This document shows, one piece after another, positions 55,002 through 63,051 of a DNA stretch of 64,000 bases. The stretch's first letter is position 1, and each line of letters begins with the position of its first letter. Location: contig NZ_JBIWGZ010000004.1 of assembly GCF_044763875.1 (NCBI RefSeq), positions 372,001-436,000 on the forward strand. Direction: 5' to 3'. The notes under the pieces were generated by a model that saw only the letters and a list, made by a program, of their open reading frames with translations, had not been told where the DNA came from and did not search any database. The translations under genes were made by a program, and so were the position numbers. Source of the stretch: Rummeliibacillus sp044763875 (GTDB taxonomy: Bacteria; Bacillota; Bacilli; Bacillales_A; Planococcaceae).

Positions 55002-56144
55002 TTAATCCGTCTTTCTCTTATGTAAATATGGTAGTAATGAAATTACCCCAAGGATAGCTAAACAAGATCCAATCCACAGCGGAGATACATAACCATATCC
55101 TTTACTGATTCCAAGACCACCTAGTGACGAACCAATAACAATACCCAGAGTAATAAAAGAACTATGAACGGTATTTATCATTGTTCCATTACCAGCTGTT
55201 TTCATTACCCTCGCAACCATGGCCGGATTCAATGCTACACCAGTTAAACCAATAAAAATCGTAGAAATAACCGCAATGTATTTATTCTCTGCACCTAAAG
55301 CAAATAAAGACAACGATACGATTAAAATAATTAATCCACCCATAAGTATTTTCATTGTAAATTTATCAGCGAACTTGCCAATTATTATATTTCCAATTAC
55401 CGTCGCACTACCATAGAGAGCAAGTAAATATGGAATACTTGCGCTTGAAAAGCCTGTAACATTTGTAAAGATAGGAGTGAAATAACTAAATGCTGCAAAC
55501 GTACCTCCAATAATAAACATACTTGTTACGTACGCTGCCCAAAGATGAATATTCTTAAATCGCAAAAGTTCGTCTTGCCAATTTACTTGCTCTTTATTTG
55601 AAGATGATGGTAACAGCCATTGGATCATAATTCCTGATACTAGAACAAGAACAGAAACAGCCCCAAAGCTAATACGCCAGCCATAATATTGCGAAATAAA
55701 GGTTGTTATAGGTAATCCTAAGACAGTTGCAATCATTAAACCTGCGAGTACAATTGATGCAGCTTTTCCCCTTAAATCAGAGTGAACCAATGTTGCAGAA
55801 AAGGAAATCGCAACTCCAAAAGCTGAAGCTGAAGCAATACCAGTTATAATACGTGAAATCATCATAATATTATAGTTCCAAGCAATTGCTCCGAGCGATT
55901 GACCAATTAAAAATACAAACATTAAAAACAATAAGGCTTGTTTGCTGCGCATTCGTAAGAGAATTGCAGTTAAAATAGGGCCGCCTACCACCATTGCTCC
56001 TGCATAAGCTGTAATTAAATACCCAATAGATGATACAGAAACCTGGAATGCAAGAGCAAGTTCGTTCATCATACCTGCAACCATAAATTCTGATGTAGTC
56101 ATACAAAAGATAGCTAAAGCTAATAAATAAATAATCGATGGCAT
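55002..56144 (-). CDS. MFS transporter, AraJ/sugar-efflux-like
   Basis: 380 residues, about 12 helices, starting MPSIIYLLALAIFCMTTSEF with VAGMMNELA, the usual start of AraJ/YdhP/NepI exporters. Likely exports a small metabolite or drug. AGGAGT precedes the ATG. It lies behind a TetR regulator on the same strand, and a sequence matching the TetR operator lies between the two. Control by that regulator is therefore likely. Confidence 0.88.
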   Translation of the reverse strand: MPSIIYLLALAIFCMTTSEFMVAGMMNELALAFQVSVSSIGYLITAYAGAMVVGGPILTAILLRMRSKQALLFLMFVFLIGQSLGAIAWNYNIMMISRIITGIASASAFGVAISFSATLVHSDLRGKAASIVLAGLMIATVLGLPITTFISQYYGWRISFGAVSVLVLVSGIMIQWLLPSSSNKEQVNWQDELLRFKNIHLWAAYVTSMFIIGGTFAAFSYFTPIFTNVTGFSSASIPYLLALYGSATVIGNIIIGKFADKFTMKILMGGLIILIVSLSLFALGAENKYIAVISTIFIGLTGVALNPAMVARVMKTAGNGTMINTVHSSFITLGIVIGSSLGGLGISKGYGYVSPLWIGSCLAILGVISLLPYLHKRKTD

Positions 56145-56165
56145 AAAAACACTCCTAATACATTA

Positions 56166-56183
56166 TTGTAACGATTGGTACAA
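56166..56183. promoter_or_regulatory. TetR-type operator before the MFS gene
   Basis: TTGTAACGATTGGTACAA, an 18-base imperfect palindrome in the gap between tetR and MFS. It shares TTGTA-(A/C)-CGATTGGT with 56851-56868. Confidence 0.7.
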
Positions 56184-56206
56184 AAATAGTGCGAAAAAAG
56201 AGCGCA

Positions 56207-56803
56207 CTAAGCGCCAAAAATAGACTCCATTGTTCCTTTGATAACCTGTTCAGCTAACATCCGATTTTGCATCGATACATTAAGAACACGGAATCCGTAA
56301 TAACTGCTTAAAAGCAGACTAGCTAATTCCTCAGCTGATTGCTTCTTTGAAATTTCACCTGTTTGCAATCCTTCCTCCATCACTGTTTCAATAGCTTGTT
56401 TAAGAAGCTCAACATGTTTTGAGAAAATTTCTTGTACCATTAAATCGTTTTTAGCACGTTCTACACTGGCATTAATCAATAAACATCCTTTTTGATCAAT
56501 ATTCTCAAAGTCTTCTTTCAATGCCCATTCAAAAAAATTACTTAATCGTTCTTTAACTGAAATTGGAGTATCTAACATTTTCTTTTGTTCCCTGATTCCA
56601 ATTTCATGGTAGCGTTCTAATACTTGTTTATACAGTTCATGTTTACTACCGAAAGTATTGTATAAACTTCCTTTTCCAAGGCCTGTATCACTGCATAAAT
56701 CTTGTGTAGAACACCCCTCATATCCCCTTATCCAAAAAGTTTTCATTGCAGCATCTACAATTGAGGAATAATTAAACTCTCTGGGCCTACCTCGATTATT
56801 CAA
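56207..56803 (-). CDS. TetR-family transcriptional repressor
   Basis: 198 residues. The N-terminal HTH (about 10-55) has FNYSSIVDAAMKTFWIRGYE, then STQDLCSDTGLGKGSLYNTF, the standard TetR recognition helix. The C-terminal ligand part includes QKGCLLINASVERA, typical of the YxaF/LmrA-like group with a conserved GCL. Predicted operators lie upstream of its own gene and of the MFS gene downstream, so it should repress both until a drug-like ligand binds. Confidence 0.9.
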   Translation of the reverse strand: MNNRGRPREFNYSSIVDAAMKTFWIRGYEGCSTQDLCSDTGLGKGSLYNTFGSKHELYKQVLERYHEIGIREQKKMLDTPISVKERLSNFFEWALKEDFENIDQKGCLLINASVERAKNDLMVQEIFSKHVELLKQAIETVMEEGLQTGEISKKQSAEELASLLLSSYYGFRVLNVSMQNRMLAEQVIKGTMESIFGA

Positions 56804-56850
56804 TCTTATTCTCCTTTCATTTTTAAGATAACAATAGTAGAATACACATT

Positions 56851-56868
56851 TTGTACCGATTGGTCAAT
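56851..56868. promoter_or_regulatory. TetR-type operator before tetR
   Basis: TTGTACCGATTGGTCAAT, 48 bases before the tetR start. It is a near-palindrome (ACCGATTGGT core) and matches the operator at 56166 in its first 14 positions but one. The remaining ~245 bases to 57113 hold no gene. Confidence 0.7.
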
Positions 56869-57112
56869 AAAAGTGTTTTATTGTAACTTTAAAATATAAT
56901 TTGATTATTTTAGATTACGAATAATTAAAAATAGCCCCTTATACAAACACAAGTCTTATTTGAATTAATAATTTTATCAATCTTTATTATGAATTATTAA
57001 ACTTTTATTAGCCAACGAATCCAGACGCTCGACTATCTTTAAAACATGAACCTTATGGTCAATTTGCTAACCTTGAACACCACATTGTGTATACGCTTCA
57101 CAATTTCTTTTA

Positions 57113-58288
57113 TTATTTTTGTAAAGTTTCCTCCACAGTTTGATTGCGCCCTGCACCAGAAGCGAAAAATAAAATAACAAAAGCCATGATTAGTAAGATA
57201 AAGAGAGAAGCAGACCAGTTGTGTGTTACATCATGTACTACACCAAATAGTAACGGACCAACTGCAGCTAGTAAGTAGCCTAATGATTGTGCCATACCAG
57301 CTAATTTTGTAGCTGTTTGTGCACTTTCTGTACGTAATGAGAACAGCGTATTGACCAGCCCAAACGCAAATCCACTAGCAATTCCTAGAATAATAATAGA
57401 AATTACAATATATTTTGCTGGGAGACATATTAGTCCCAATGTACCTAAGACAAACAGTATACCTGTCATAATCATGATCGAGACTTGTGAAGCTCTTTTT
57501 GCAGCAATAATAGGGACGATAAAAGTAAATGGTAGGATTGCTAGTTGTAATAGTAACAAATAAAATCCAGACTTATTCGTAGAAATTCCTTTTTCTAAAA
57601 GCATTTCAGGCAACCAATTGATGAGCGTATAAAAAATAAGTGATTGCCCGCCCATTAATAAAGTGATTTGCCATGCTAAAGGAGATTTCCATACATTGAT
57701 TGCTTTTTCTTTGACAGAGGAAGAAACGATTAGATTATTTCTCAATTGGAATGAAAAAATAATGATTGTCAAGATTGTGATTACGCCTATTAAACTCAAC
57801 GCAACCATATAAGAATAGTGTGTTGTCAATAGGGCAGTAGTATATGAAGAAAGACCACCGAAGACGTTCATGACCACGGTATAGTAGCCTGTCACTATAC
57901 CAATCCTGGATGGAAAATAGGTTTTAATCATACTTGGCGCCAGGACATTTCCAAAGGCAATGCCAATGCCTATGAATAATGTACCGATATAAAGCCATGA
58001 AACATCAGAAATTGCTCTTAATAAAATCCCTGTTAGAAGAATTAACAAAGATGTAAAAAGTGTTTTTTCAATTCCAAATCGTGTACTTACTTTTGCCACA
58101 TAAAATGAAATAACTGAAAAAGCAAGCAATGGAAGTATCGTGATTAAACTTACTTCATTTGTTGAAAGATGTAAGGTTGATTTGATTGAGGGCAATGCTA
58201 CACCTACTGATGTAATAGGTGCACGTAGATTTGCTGCTATTAATAAAATGGTGATAAATAGTAACCAATTAAAATGCTTTGTTGGCAT
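57113..58288 (-). CDS. MFS transporter, CynX/NimT type
   Basis: 391 residues with 12 helices. NLRAPITSVGVALPSIKSTL at the N-terminus and FLGIGIAFGNVLAPSMIKTY-like TM4 (here IGTLFIGIGIAFGNVLAPSM) are the CynX/NimT hallmarks. Family members export cyanate-like or nitroimidazole compounds. AAAGGAG lies before ATG 58288; an upstream TTG would consume it. Divergent from an XRE-cupin regulator across a repeat-rich operator, which likely controls both. Confidence 0.9.
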   Translation of the reverse strand: MPTKHFNWLLFITILLIAANLRAPITSVGVALPSIKSTLHLSTNEVSLITILPLLAFSVISFYVAKVSTRFGIEKTLFTSLLILLTGILLRAISDVSWLYIGTLFIGIGIAFGNVLAPSMIKTYFPSRIGIVTGYYTVVMNVFGGLSSYTTALLTTHYSYMVALSLIGVITILTIIIFSFQLRNNLIVSSSVKEKAINVWKSPLAWQITLLMGGQSLIFYTLINWLPEMLLEKGISTNKSGFYLLLLQLAILPFTFIVPIIAAKRASQVSIMIMTGILFVLGTLGLICLPAKYIVISIIILGIASGFAFGLVNTLFSLRTESAQTATKLAGMAQSLGYLLAAVGPLLFGVVHDVTHNWSASLFILLIMAFVILFFASGAGRNQTVEETLQK

Positions 58289-58337
58289 AAAAAAGACTCC
58301 TTTCAATATAAAAGTTTGTTATAATGCATTAAAAATA

Positions 58338-58386
58338 CAATATAGCGAACTTGTTCTTTATATTGTACAATATGTTCTTTATATTG
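58338..58386. promoter_or_regulatory. Operator array of the XRE-cupin regulator
   Basis: GTTCTTTATATTG occurs at 58353-58365 and again at 58374-58386, exactly 21 bases (two helical turns) apart. An inverted half CAATATAGCGAAC lies at 58338-58350. It sits in the divergent promoter region between the CynX and regulator genes, overlapping the regulator's binding site. Confidence 0.7.
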
Positions 58387-58405
58387 AAAAGGAGGTTGTT
58401 TAGAA

Positions 58406-58969
58406 TTGAGACCAATTCATGAAGTAGTAGCACAAAACTTAGCAAACTATCGCGGAAATCAAGGATTAAGTTTAGATAAAGTGTCTAAATTAACAGGCGT
58501 TAGTAAAACTATGTTAAGTCAAATTGAAAAAGCAGATTCGAACCCAACCATTACAATTTTATGGAAGATTGCTTCGGGCCTACGAATCCCTTTATCTGCT
58601 TTAACAACTGAAAATGAAGAAAAAGTTAATTGTATTGATCGAGCGGATTTACAGGCAATTGATACAGAAAATGACCGAGTAAAGATATATCCATATTTTC
58701 CTTTCGATGAGAAAAAAGGGTTTGAAATGTTTATGATGGAGTTTGATGGACAAAGTGAAATTCTTTCAGAAGGACATCATCAGCAATCAGAGGAATATAT
58801 TCTAGTAAATGAAGGAGAGCTAAAGCTGTTAATTGATGGGGAATGGCACGTTGTCAAAAAACATCAAGCTATTCGCTTTAAAAGTGATAGACCTCATACG
58901 TACAAAAACACTATTGAACAGAAAATATCATTAACAGTTATTGTACACTATCAGCCTAATATGGAATAA
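58406..58969 (+). CDS. XRE-family regulator with cupin sensor domain
   Basis: 187 residues. HTH_3 domain at about 8-65: LANYRGNQGLSLDKVSKLTG, VSKTMLSQIEKADSNPTITI, LWKIASGL. A C-terminal cupin at about 105-185 with SEGHHQQSEEYILVNEGELK, the metal-binding H-x-E region, and PHTYKN. Such proteins sense small molecules via the cupin. TTG 58406 follows AAAGGAGG. Divergent from the CynX-type exporter; likely controls both through the 21-base-spaced sites. Confidence 0.9.
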   Translation: MRPIHEVVAQNLANYRGNQGLSLDKVSKLTGVSKTMLSQIEKADSNPTITILWKIASGLRIPLSALTTENEEKVNCIDRADLQAIDTENDRVKIYPYFPFDEKKGFEMFMMEFDGQSEILSEGHHQQSEEYILVNEGELKLLIDGEWHVVKKHQAIRFKSDRPHTYKNTIEQKISLTVIVHYQPNME

Positions 58970-59416
58970 AGAAATCGAAGGCTTAAAGAATTCAGAAACT
59001 GTAGTTACCCCCCTAATAATAACTGCTAATACTGTATTTTATAGATAAACAATTTTATAGATAAACGAGTTAGACTCTCACCGTCTCCATATTTCGAAAT
59101 CATATGGTTTCAATGAGCGTCATGTGACAGGAATTATAAAATTTCCGTTTGGAAACTTTATGGTTCCTTTTGTTTTAGGAAATTTTATGGTTCATTTTAT
59201 ATTAAGTAGTTTAAACACTGATCATTTATAAAATCCTGTGTATGTAGGATTTTTCTTATTCCACAATCGGGTCATATTGTTGAGGGAAAATAACATATTC
59301 CAATATAATGGAATTGAGATTGTGAACAAATGTACTTACACTAACGGGGCAGGTTAGTTGAATAAAAGAATTGTTGGAGTTTGTTATAAATACAAAGATA
59401 TATAGGGGGTATAAAT
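58970..59416. other. Intergenic with a 27-base tandem duplication
   Basis: No gene seen. 59151-59177 and 59178-59204 are tandem 27-base units (GGAAACTTTATGGTTCCTTT and GGAAATTTTATGGTTCATTT starts). CACTAACGGGGCAGGTTAGT near 59340-59358 is a small palindrome that recurs as ACTATCGGGACAGGATAGT near 60453-60471. Confidence 0.5.
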
Positions 59417-60250
59417 TTGAATTTAAAGTCATTGGCATCAGAAATTTCTAAAATTTATATGCAAAATTCTAAGGTTGAGGCTGTACTACTTGGGGGGGCT
59501 ATTTCACGTAATTGGCACGATGAATATTCTGATATAGAGTTATTTATATTTTGGAAAGATAGTCCAACGGAAGAGGATAGACAAGCTTCTATTAATACAG
59601 TTAATGGAAGTATTATTGATTTTCATCCTTATGAGGAAGAGGAATGGTCTGAAACATATATAACTCAAGGAGTTAAATTAGAAATAAGTAACTTTTTAAC
59701 ATCTACTATCCAAAAAATTATTAATGACGTAACTTTGGCTTTTGATACTAATTTAGATAAACAATGTCTTGTAGCTTCAATTTACTATGGTATATCGCTT
59801 GGTGGCGAGAAAGTTATTAGTCAACTAAAGGAAAAAGTAGTGGTTTATCCACGAGAATTGAGTGAGGCAATGATAAGAAATCATTTCAATTTGGGTAACC
59901 GGTGGAATAATCGTGAGGCTCTGCTTGCACGCGAAGATTGGCTAATGCTCTATAAGGTAATTGTTTCAGTACAGACAAATATAATGGGAATTCTTTTTGG
60001 AATAAATCGATTATATGTTCATCATCCAGCTTTCAAATGGCAAAAACATTCTTTAAAGAATATGAAAATTGCTCCCAAAAATTTATCGAACCGTCTTACG
60101 TCGATTTTATTGGGACACCCTAAAAATAGTGTAAGAGAATTAGAAGTAATTACACAGGAAATTTATCAATTAATACAAAGTGAGTACCCAACTATTGATT
60201 TATCTAATGTTATTGATAAATCACTATTCTTAAGGCCAAAAAATAACTGA
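59417..60250 (+). CDS. Nucleotidyltransferase-fold protein (DUF4037-like)
   Basis: 277 residues. The NT motif is GGAISRNWHDEYSDIEL near 27-43 (GG...DxE), with a third Asp in SIIDFHPY near 73. C-terminal helical domain from ~100. The order suits minimal nucleotidyltransferases with a DUF4037-like helper, related to antibiotic adenylyltransferases. It may modify a small molecule; the substrate is unknown. TTG 59417 follows AGGGGGT by 7 bases. A 20-base tandem repeat and a terminator follow. Confidence 0.78.
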   Translation: MNLKSLASEISKIYMQNSKVEAVLLGGAISRNWHDEYSDIELFIFWKDSPTEEDRQASINTVNGSIIDFHPYEEEEWSETYITQGVKLEISNFLTSTIQKIINDVTLAFDTNLDKQCLVASIYYGISLGGEKVISQLKEKVVVYPRELSEAMIRNHFNLGNRWNNREALLAREDWLMLYKVIVSVQTNIMGILFGINRLYVHHPAFKWQKHSLKNMKIAPKNLSNRLTSILLGHPKNSVRELEVITQEIYQLIQSEYPTIDLSNVIDKSLFLRPKNN

Positions 60251-60307
60251 ATAGAAAGGTCTTTGTTCAACTAACGGGCGCAATTCTTGATATAGATTTG
60301 AAATAAA

Positions 60308-60378
60308 GTCGTACCGTATATAAAAAAGATGTACCGTTTAAAAAAAAGTCATACCGTTTGTAAAAAAGATGCGATAGT
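60308..60378 (+). repeat. Exact 20-base tandem repeat
   Basis: Three units (60308-60327, 60328-60347, 60348-60367) of the form G(T/A)(C/T)-RTACCGT-T/ATA-A(6-8), with a partial fourth. The first three bases alternate GTC/GAT. It lies between the nucleotidyltransferase stop and its terminator. Confidence 0.75.
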
Positions 60379-60381
60379 ATT

Positions 60382-60414
60382 GCCTTAGATCATTTCTCTA
60401 AGGCTTGTTTTTTT
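60382..60414 (+). terminator. Terminator after the nucleotidyltransferase
   Basis: GCCTTAGA/TCTAAGGC, 7-base loop, then TTGTTTTTTT. From here to 60886 no gene is seen. Confidence 0.85.
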
Positions 60415-60886
60415 AACAAAATCAGATAGAGAATGTGATTAAATACACTTAAACTATCGGGACAGGATAGTGGAAGAAGGAAAAACTAGAATCAGCAAAT
60501 AACATTAAAGTAATTGAAGAAAGAAGTATACATAAAGTAGGGTTTCTATGACAAAGAAATAATCTTTAGTCTTGTATAAACTTTTAAAAATAGAAAGTTG
60601 TCTCTGCAAAAGTCTCAAAAAAACATAAACAATAATATGCAAAAAGCTATAACACTTCTATGGAGAACCACAAACGATATGGATTACATTTAATAAAGTA
60701 GAAATATTTAATATTTCCTCGAAAGACTTTAAAAAACACGAACGAAAGCTTTGGCTTGACAACAATATACAGAAAACAGAGTGCACTTAGATGCCCCGCT
60801 TTCTGAGCCAAGTCATCAGAGTGTGTCGCAACTTATGTGTCGGCAAGTTTTCAAGGCAGAGCAATTCATTAAGCTCAAAGCCATAT

Positions 60887-61300
60887 TTATTTTGGAGCTT
60901 CGTAACTTCCTTTGGAAAGCTCGTGATAAACGGCTAGCTTTTCTTTTGTAAGTAAAATCATCTGATCTAATTCCTGCTGCTTGGCTTCCAAATCCAACAG
61001 ATATTTCGAAAGTATTTCGGTTCGCTTATTTAATGTGGGAGTAAACTTGGCAGGGTCTTCCCCCAACTGTACTTTTTCCATCACACAACCGTCGCGAGTA
61101 AACTCTGTGATCTCCTCAAGTGATAGACCTAACTTTTTTAAATGATTTAAACACTGAATATATGAAACCTCGCTTTCGGTGTAGGTCCGTGCCCCTCCTT
61201 TTCTTCGACTCGGGCTCTTCAGAACTCCAATTTTTTCGTAATAACGCAATGTATAAGGGGTTAAACCCGTCCTTTCTGACACTTGGCTAATGGTGAGCAA
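60887..61300 (-). CDS. MerR-family regulator
   Basis: 137 residues. The MerR winged HTH lies at 1-70: LTISQVSERTGLTPYTLRYY, EKIGVL, then ARTYTESEVSYIQCLNHLKK. The long dimer helix runs to the C-terminus. There is no metal-binding Cys cluster; a single Cys (DGCVMEKV) is present. TTG 61300 is chosen: AGGAGG lies 9 bases before it and abuts an upstream ATG (61309), which is too close to serve. It should distort two 19-base-spacer promoters at 61337-61432, activating itself and the divergent flavin reductase. The inducer is unknown. Confidence 0.88.
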   Translation of the reverse strand: MLTISQVSERTGLTPYTLRYYEKIGVLKSPSRRKGGARTYTESEVSYIQCLNHLKKLGLSLEEITEFTRDGCVMEKVQLGEDPAKFTPTLNKRTEILSKYLLDLEAKQQELDQMILLTKEKLAVYHELSKGSYEAPK

Positions 61301-61336
61301 GGGATGCATCCTCCTTTGTAATCTTGGTTTGAGATT

Positions 61337-61367
61337 ATCGTACACCTTAGAGCCGACTCGAAGTCAA
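61337..61367 (-). promoter_or_regulatory. MerR-type promoter for the merR gene
   Basis: Minus strand: TTGACT (61367-61362), spacer exactly 19 bases with GAGTCGGCTC dyad, TACGAT (61342-61337). Confidence 0.75.
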
Positions 61368-61401
61368 GTATTTAGAATCCCATTTCTTATAAAATCCCCC
61401 C

Positions 61402-61432
61402 TTGACTTCGAGCCGGCTCTAATTTGTATACT
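61402..61432 (+). promoter_or_regulatory. MerR-type promoter for the flavin reductase gene
   Basis: TTGACT (61402-61407), 19-base spacer with the perfect palindrome GAGCCGGCTC, TATACT (61427-61432). The over-long spacer is the hallmark of MerR activation. Confidence 0.85.
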
Positions 61433-61461
61433 GCAGTCATAACAGTCTAGGAGGAATTGCC

Positions 61462-61488
61462 ATGATATCTGAATGTATAGGTCATTGA
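61462..61488 (+). CDS. Eight-codon leader-like ORF
   Basis: MISECIGH-stop, with GAGGAATTGCC directly before its ATG, between the MerR promoter and the flavin reductase. The site is stronger than that of the next gene. It may be a leader peptide or a relic of a lost gene. Confidence 0.35.
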   Translation: MISECIGH

Positions 61489-61534
61489 TCAATCAATATT
61501 ATATATGAGCTAATCAAGAAAGGATGAAATCAAC

Positions 61535-62149
61535 GTGGAAATTATTCCTGAAAACCTTACGTGGAAAGACAGTTACAAATTATATACAGGCTCTATTTTG
61601 CCTAGGCCGATTGCTTTGGTCTCTACTATCTCAAAGGGAGGTATTCCCAATCTTGCGCCTTTCAGTAATTTTTGCGGCGTATGTCCTTGGCCATTTATGG
61701 TAGCTTTTGCCCCCCTGATTCGACCCGAAGATGGTACGAAGAAAGATACCACACTCAACATTGAAGAGACGGGACAATTTGTTGTCAATATCGTTACAGA
61801 GGACATTGTAACGAAAGTGAACGAAACATCCATAGAATTTGCCCCTGACATAGATGAGTTTCAAGAGACCGGCTTAACACCTATTCCCAGCTCGAAAGTG
61901 ATGCCGTATCGAGTTAAAGAAAGTCCCATACAAATGGAATGTGTGTTGGAGAACATGCTGACATTTGGGGAAGGAGCCGGATCATCAAACCTCGTTATTG
62001 GTCGTGTCGTTAAAATACACATCGAAGATGCACTCTACAAGGATGGGAAAATAGATTTGGCCAACCTTAAGCCGGTAGGTCGTCTCTCGGGGCCCTATTA
62101 TGCGAAAATGTCGGAATTATTTACATTAAATAGCCCCCAGCGACTCTGA
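61535..62149 (+). CDS. Flavin-reductase-like (FMN-binding split barrel) protein
   Basis: 204 residues of the flavin reductase/YwrF type: YTGSILPRPIALVSTISKGG, NLAPFSNFCGVCPWPFMVAF, then TLNIEETGQFVVNIV. It uses FMN and NAD(P)H, perhaps to supply reduced flavin or reduce a xenobiotic. GTG 61535 follows AAAGGATG. Divergent from MerR and behind a 19-base-spacer promoter, so probably induced by the signal that MerR senses. Confidence 0.88.
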   Translation: MEIIPENLTWKDSYKLYTGSILPRPIALVSTISKGGIPNLAPFSNFCGVCPWPFMVAFAPLIRPEDGTKKDTTLNIEETGQFVVNIVTEDIVTKVNETSIEFAPDIDEFQETGLTPIPSSKVMPYRVKESPIQMECVLENMLTFGEGAGSSNLVIGRVVKIHIEDALYKDGKIDLANLKPVGRLSGPYYAKMSELFTLNSPQRL

Positions 62150-62249
62150 CGGGGTCTTAAGAAAAAAGGAAACCAATCATTTATTACCGCGAAGCAGGAA
62201 CAGGCGAGAAATCAGCAATAGTATCTTTGCGTTGTTCTGGTAACAATTA

Positions 62250-62280
62250 AGACTAAGCTGCCGACATGGATCGGCAGCCT
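62250..62280 (+). terminator. Hairpin after the flavin reductase
   Basis: GCTGCCGA/TCGGCAGC with a 6-base loop. A TTTTT run lies 11 bases further on, so it is an imperfect terminator. Confidence 0.5.
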
Positions 62281-62304
62281 AGCTCCGTTTTTGACCACTG
62301 ACGT

Positions 62305-62595
62305 AAACAACCAAATGAATCAGTTAACAAATATGAAAGTCCTGAAAGTCCATACAGTTTGAATGAAGTAGAACCCCGTTTTATTGAGGGAATGACTAAC
62401 GGTATTGTAGCGTTCAAAGTCAAAATCACAAAAGTTGAAGCAAAAGCTAAATTAAGTCAAAGCCACCCTATGGAACGACAAAAGTTAATTATTGAGCAGT
62501 TAGAAAAAACTTCTAATCAAGATAATATCGAGATCGCATCTCTAATGAGAAAAAACCTTCAAAAAAAAGTCTACGGCATTGTCTTATTGAACTAA
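62305..62595 (+). pseudogene. C-terminal remnant of a PaiB-like FMN-binding regulator
   Basis: The open frame reads KYESPESPYSLNEVEPRFIE, GMTNGIVAFKVKITKVEAKA and KLSQSHPMERQKLIIEQLEK, the C-terminal third of PaiB/YumB-type proteins (IEGM..GIVGFEI.ITKIEGKxKLSQ). The N-terminal two thirds are absent. Ends at a shifted tail, KVYGIVLLN-stop. Confidence 0.7.
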
Positions 62596-62672
62596 CGGGT
62601 GCGTTTGTTTAACAAGGAGCTTTAAAATAATCAAACTTTTCTATAAAAAATCGAACCTAATTATTAAAAGAA

Positions 62673-62707
62673 AATCCATTTTGATCAATCTTTTTTCAAA
62701 ATGGATT
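62673..62707 (+). repeat. Hairpin with the shared GATCAATC-T(6)-C loop
   Basis: AATCCATTTTGA/TCAAAATGGATT around TCAATCTTTTT. Compared with 51579-51617, one C-G pair is changed to A-T on both arms, so the stem is kept. Confidence 0.75.
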
Positions 62708-62967
62708 ATTTGTATTTGTTATTAAATAGGGATTGAGAAGAACTTTTTAATCAGTCTTTTTTATAAAGCTACACTTGAAAAAGAATTGTGGCTTCTTTAG
62801 CTAAAGGGCCATTTTATGAAATAAGAAATTAGAATAATATACGAATGTAAGTGGATTTTTTAATGTGAAAATCTATCAGACGATGATAAAGTTAATCTAA
62901 TTTCGAAGAAGGAATACTATAGGAGCCGTGAGACAAAAAATAAAGATGAATGTATCAGACAAGAGTA

Positions 62968-63012
62968 AAGAGGTGAAGGATATTAGTCATGTTTAATATC
63001 CCTCACCCCTTT
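62968..63012 (-). terminator. Terminator of the MocR gene
   Basis: Long stem AAAGAGGTGA-GGATATTA / TAATATCC-TCACCCCTTT with one internal mismatch and an 8-base loop, 40 bases after the minus-strand stop. Confidence 0.75.
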
Positions 63013-63051
63013 ATACTTTTGAAACAAGGATAATTCTAACTTACTGAAAGA

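Noticed and set aside
60308..60378. CRISPR-like array
   Set aside because: Units are 20 bases with no unique spacers between them, so it is a simple tandem repeat.
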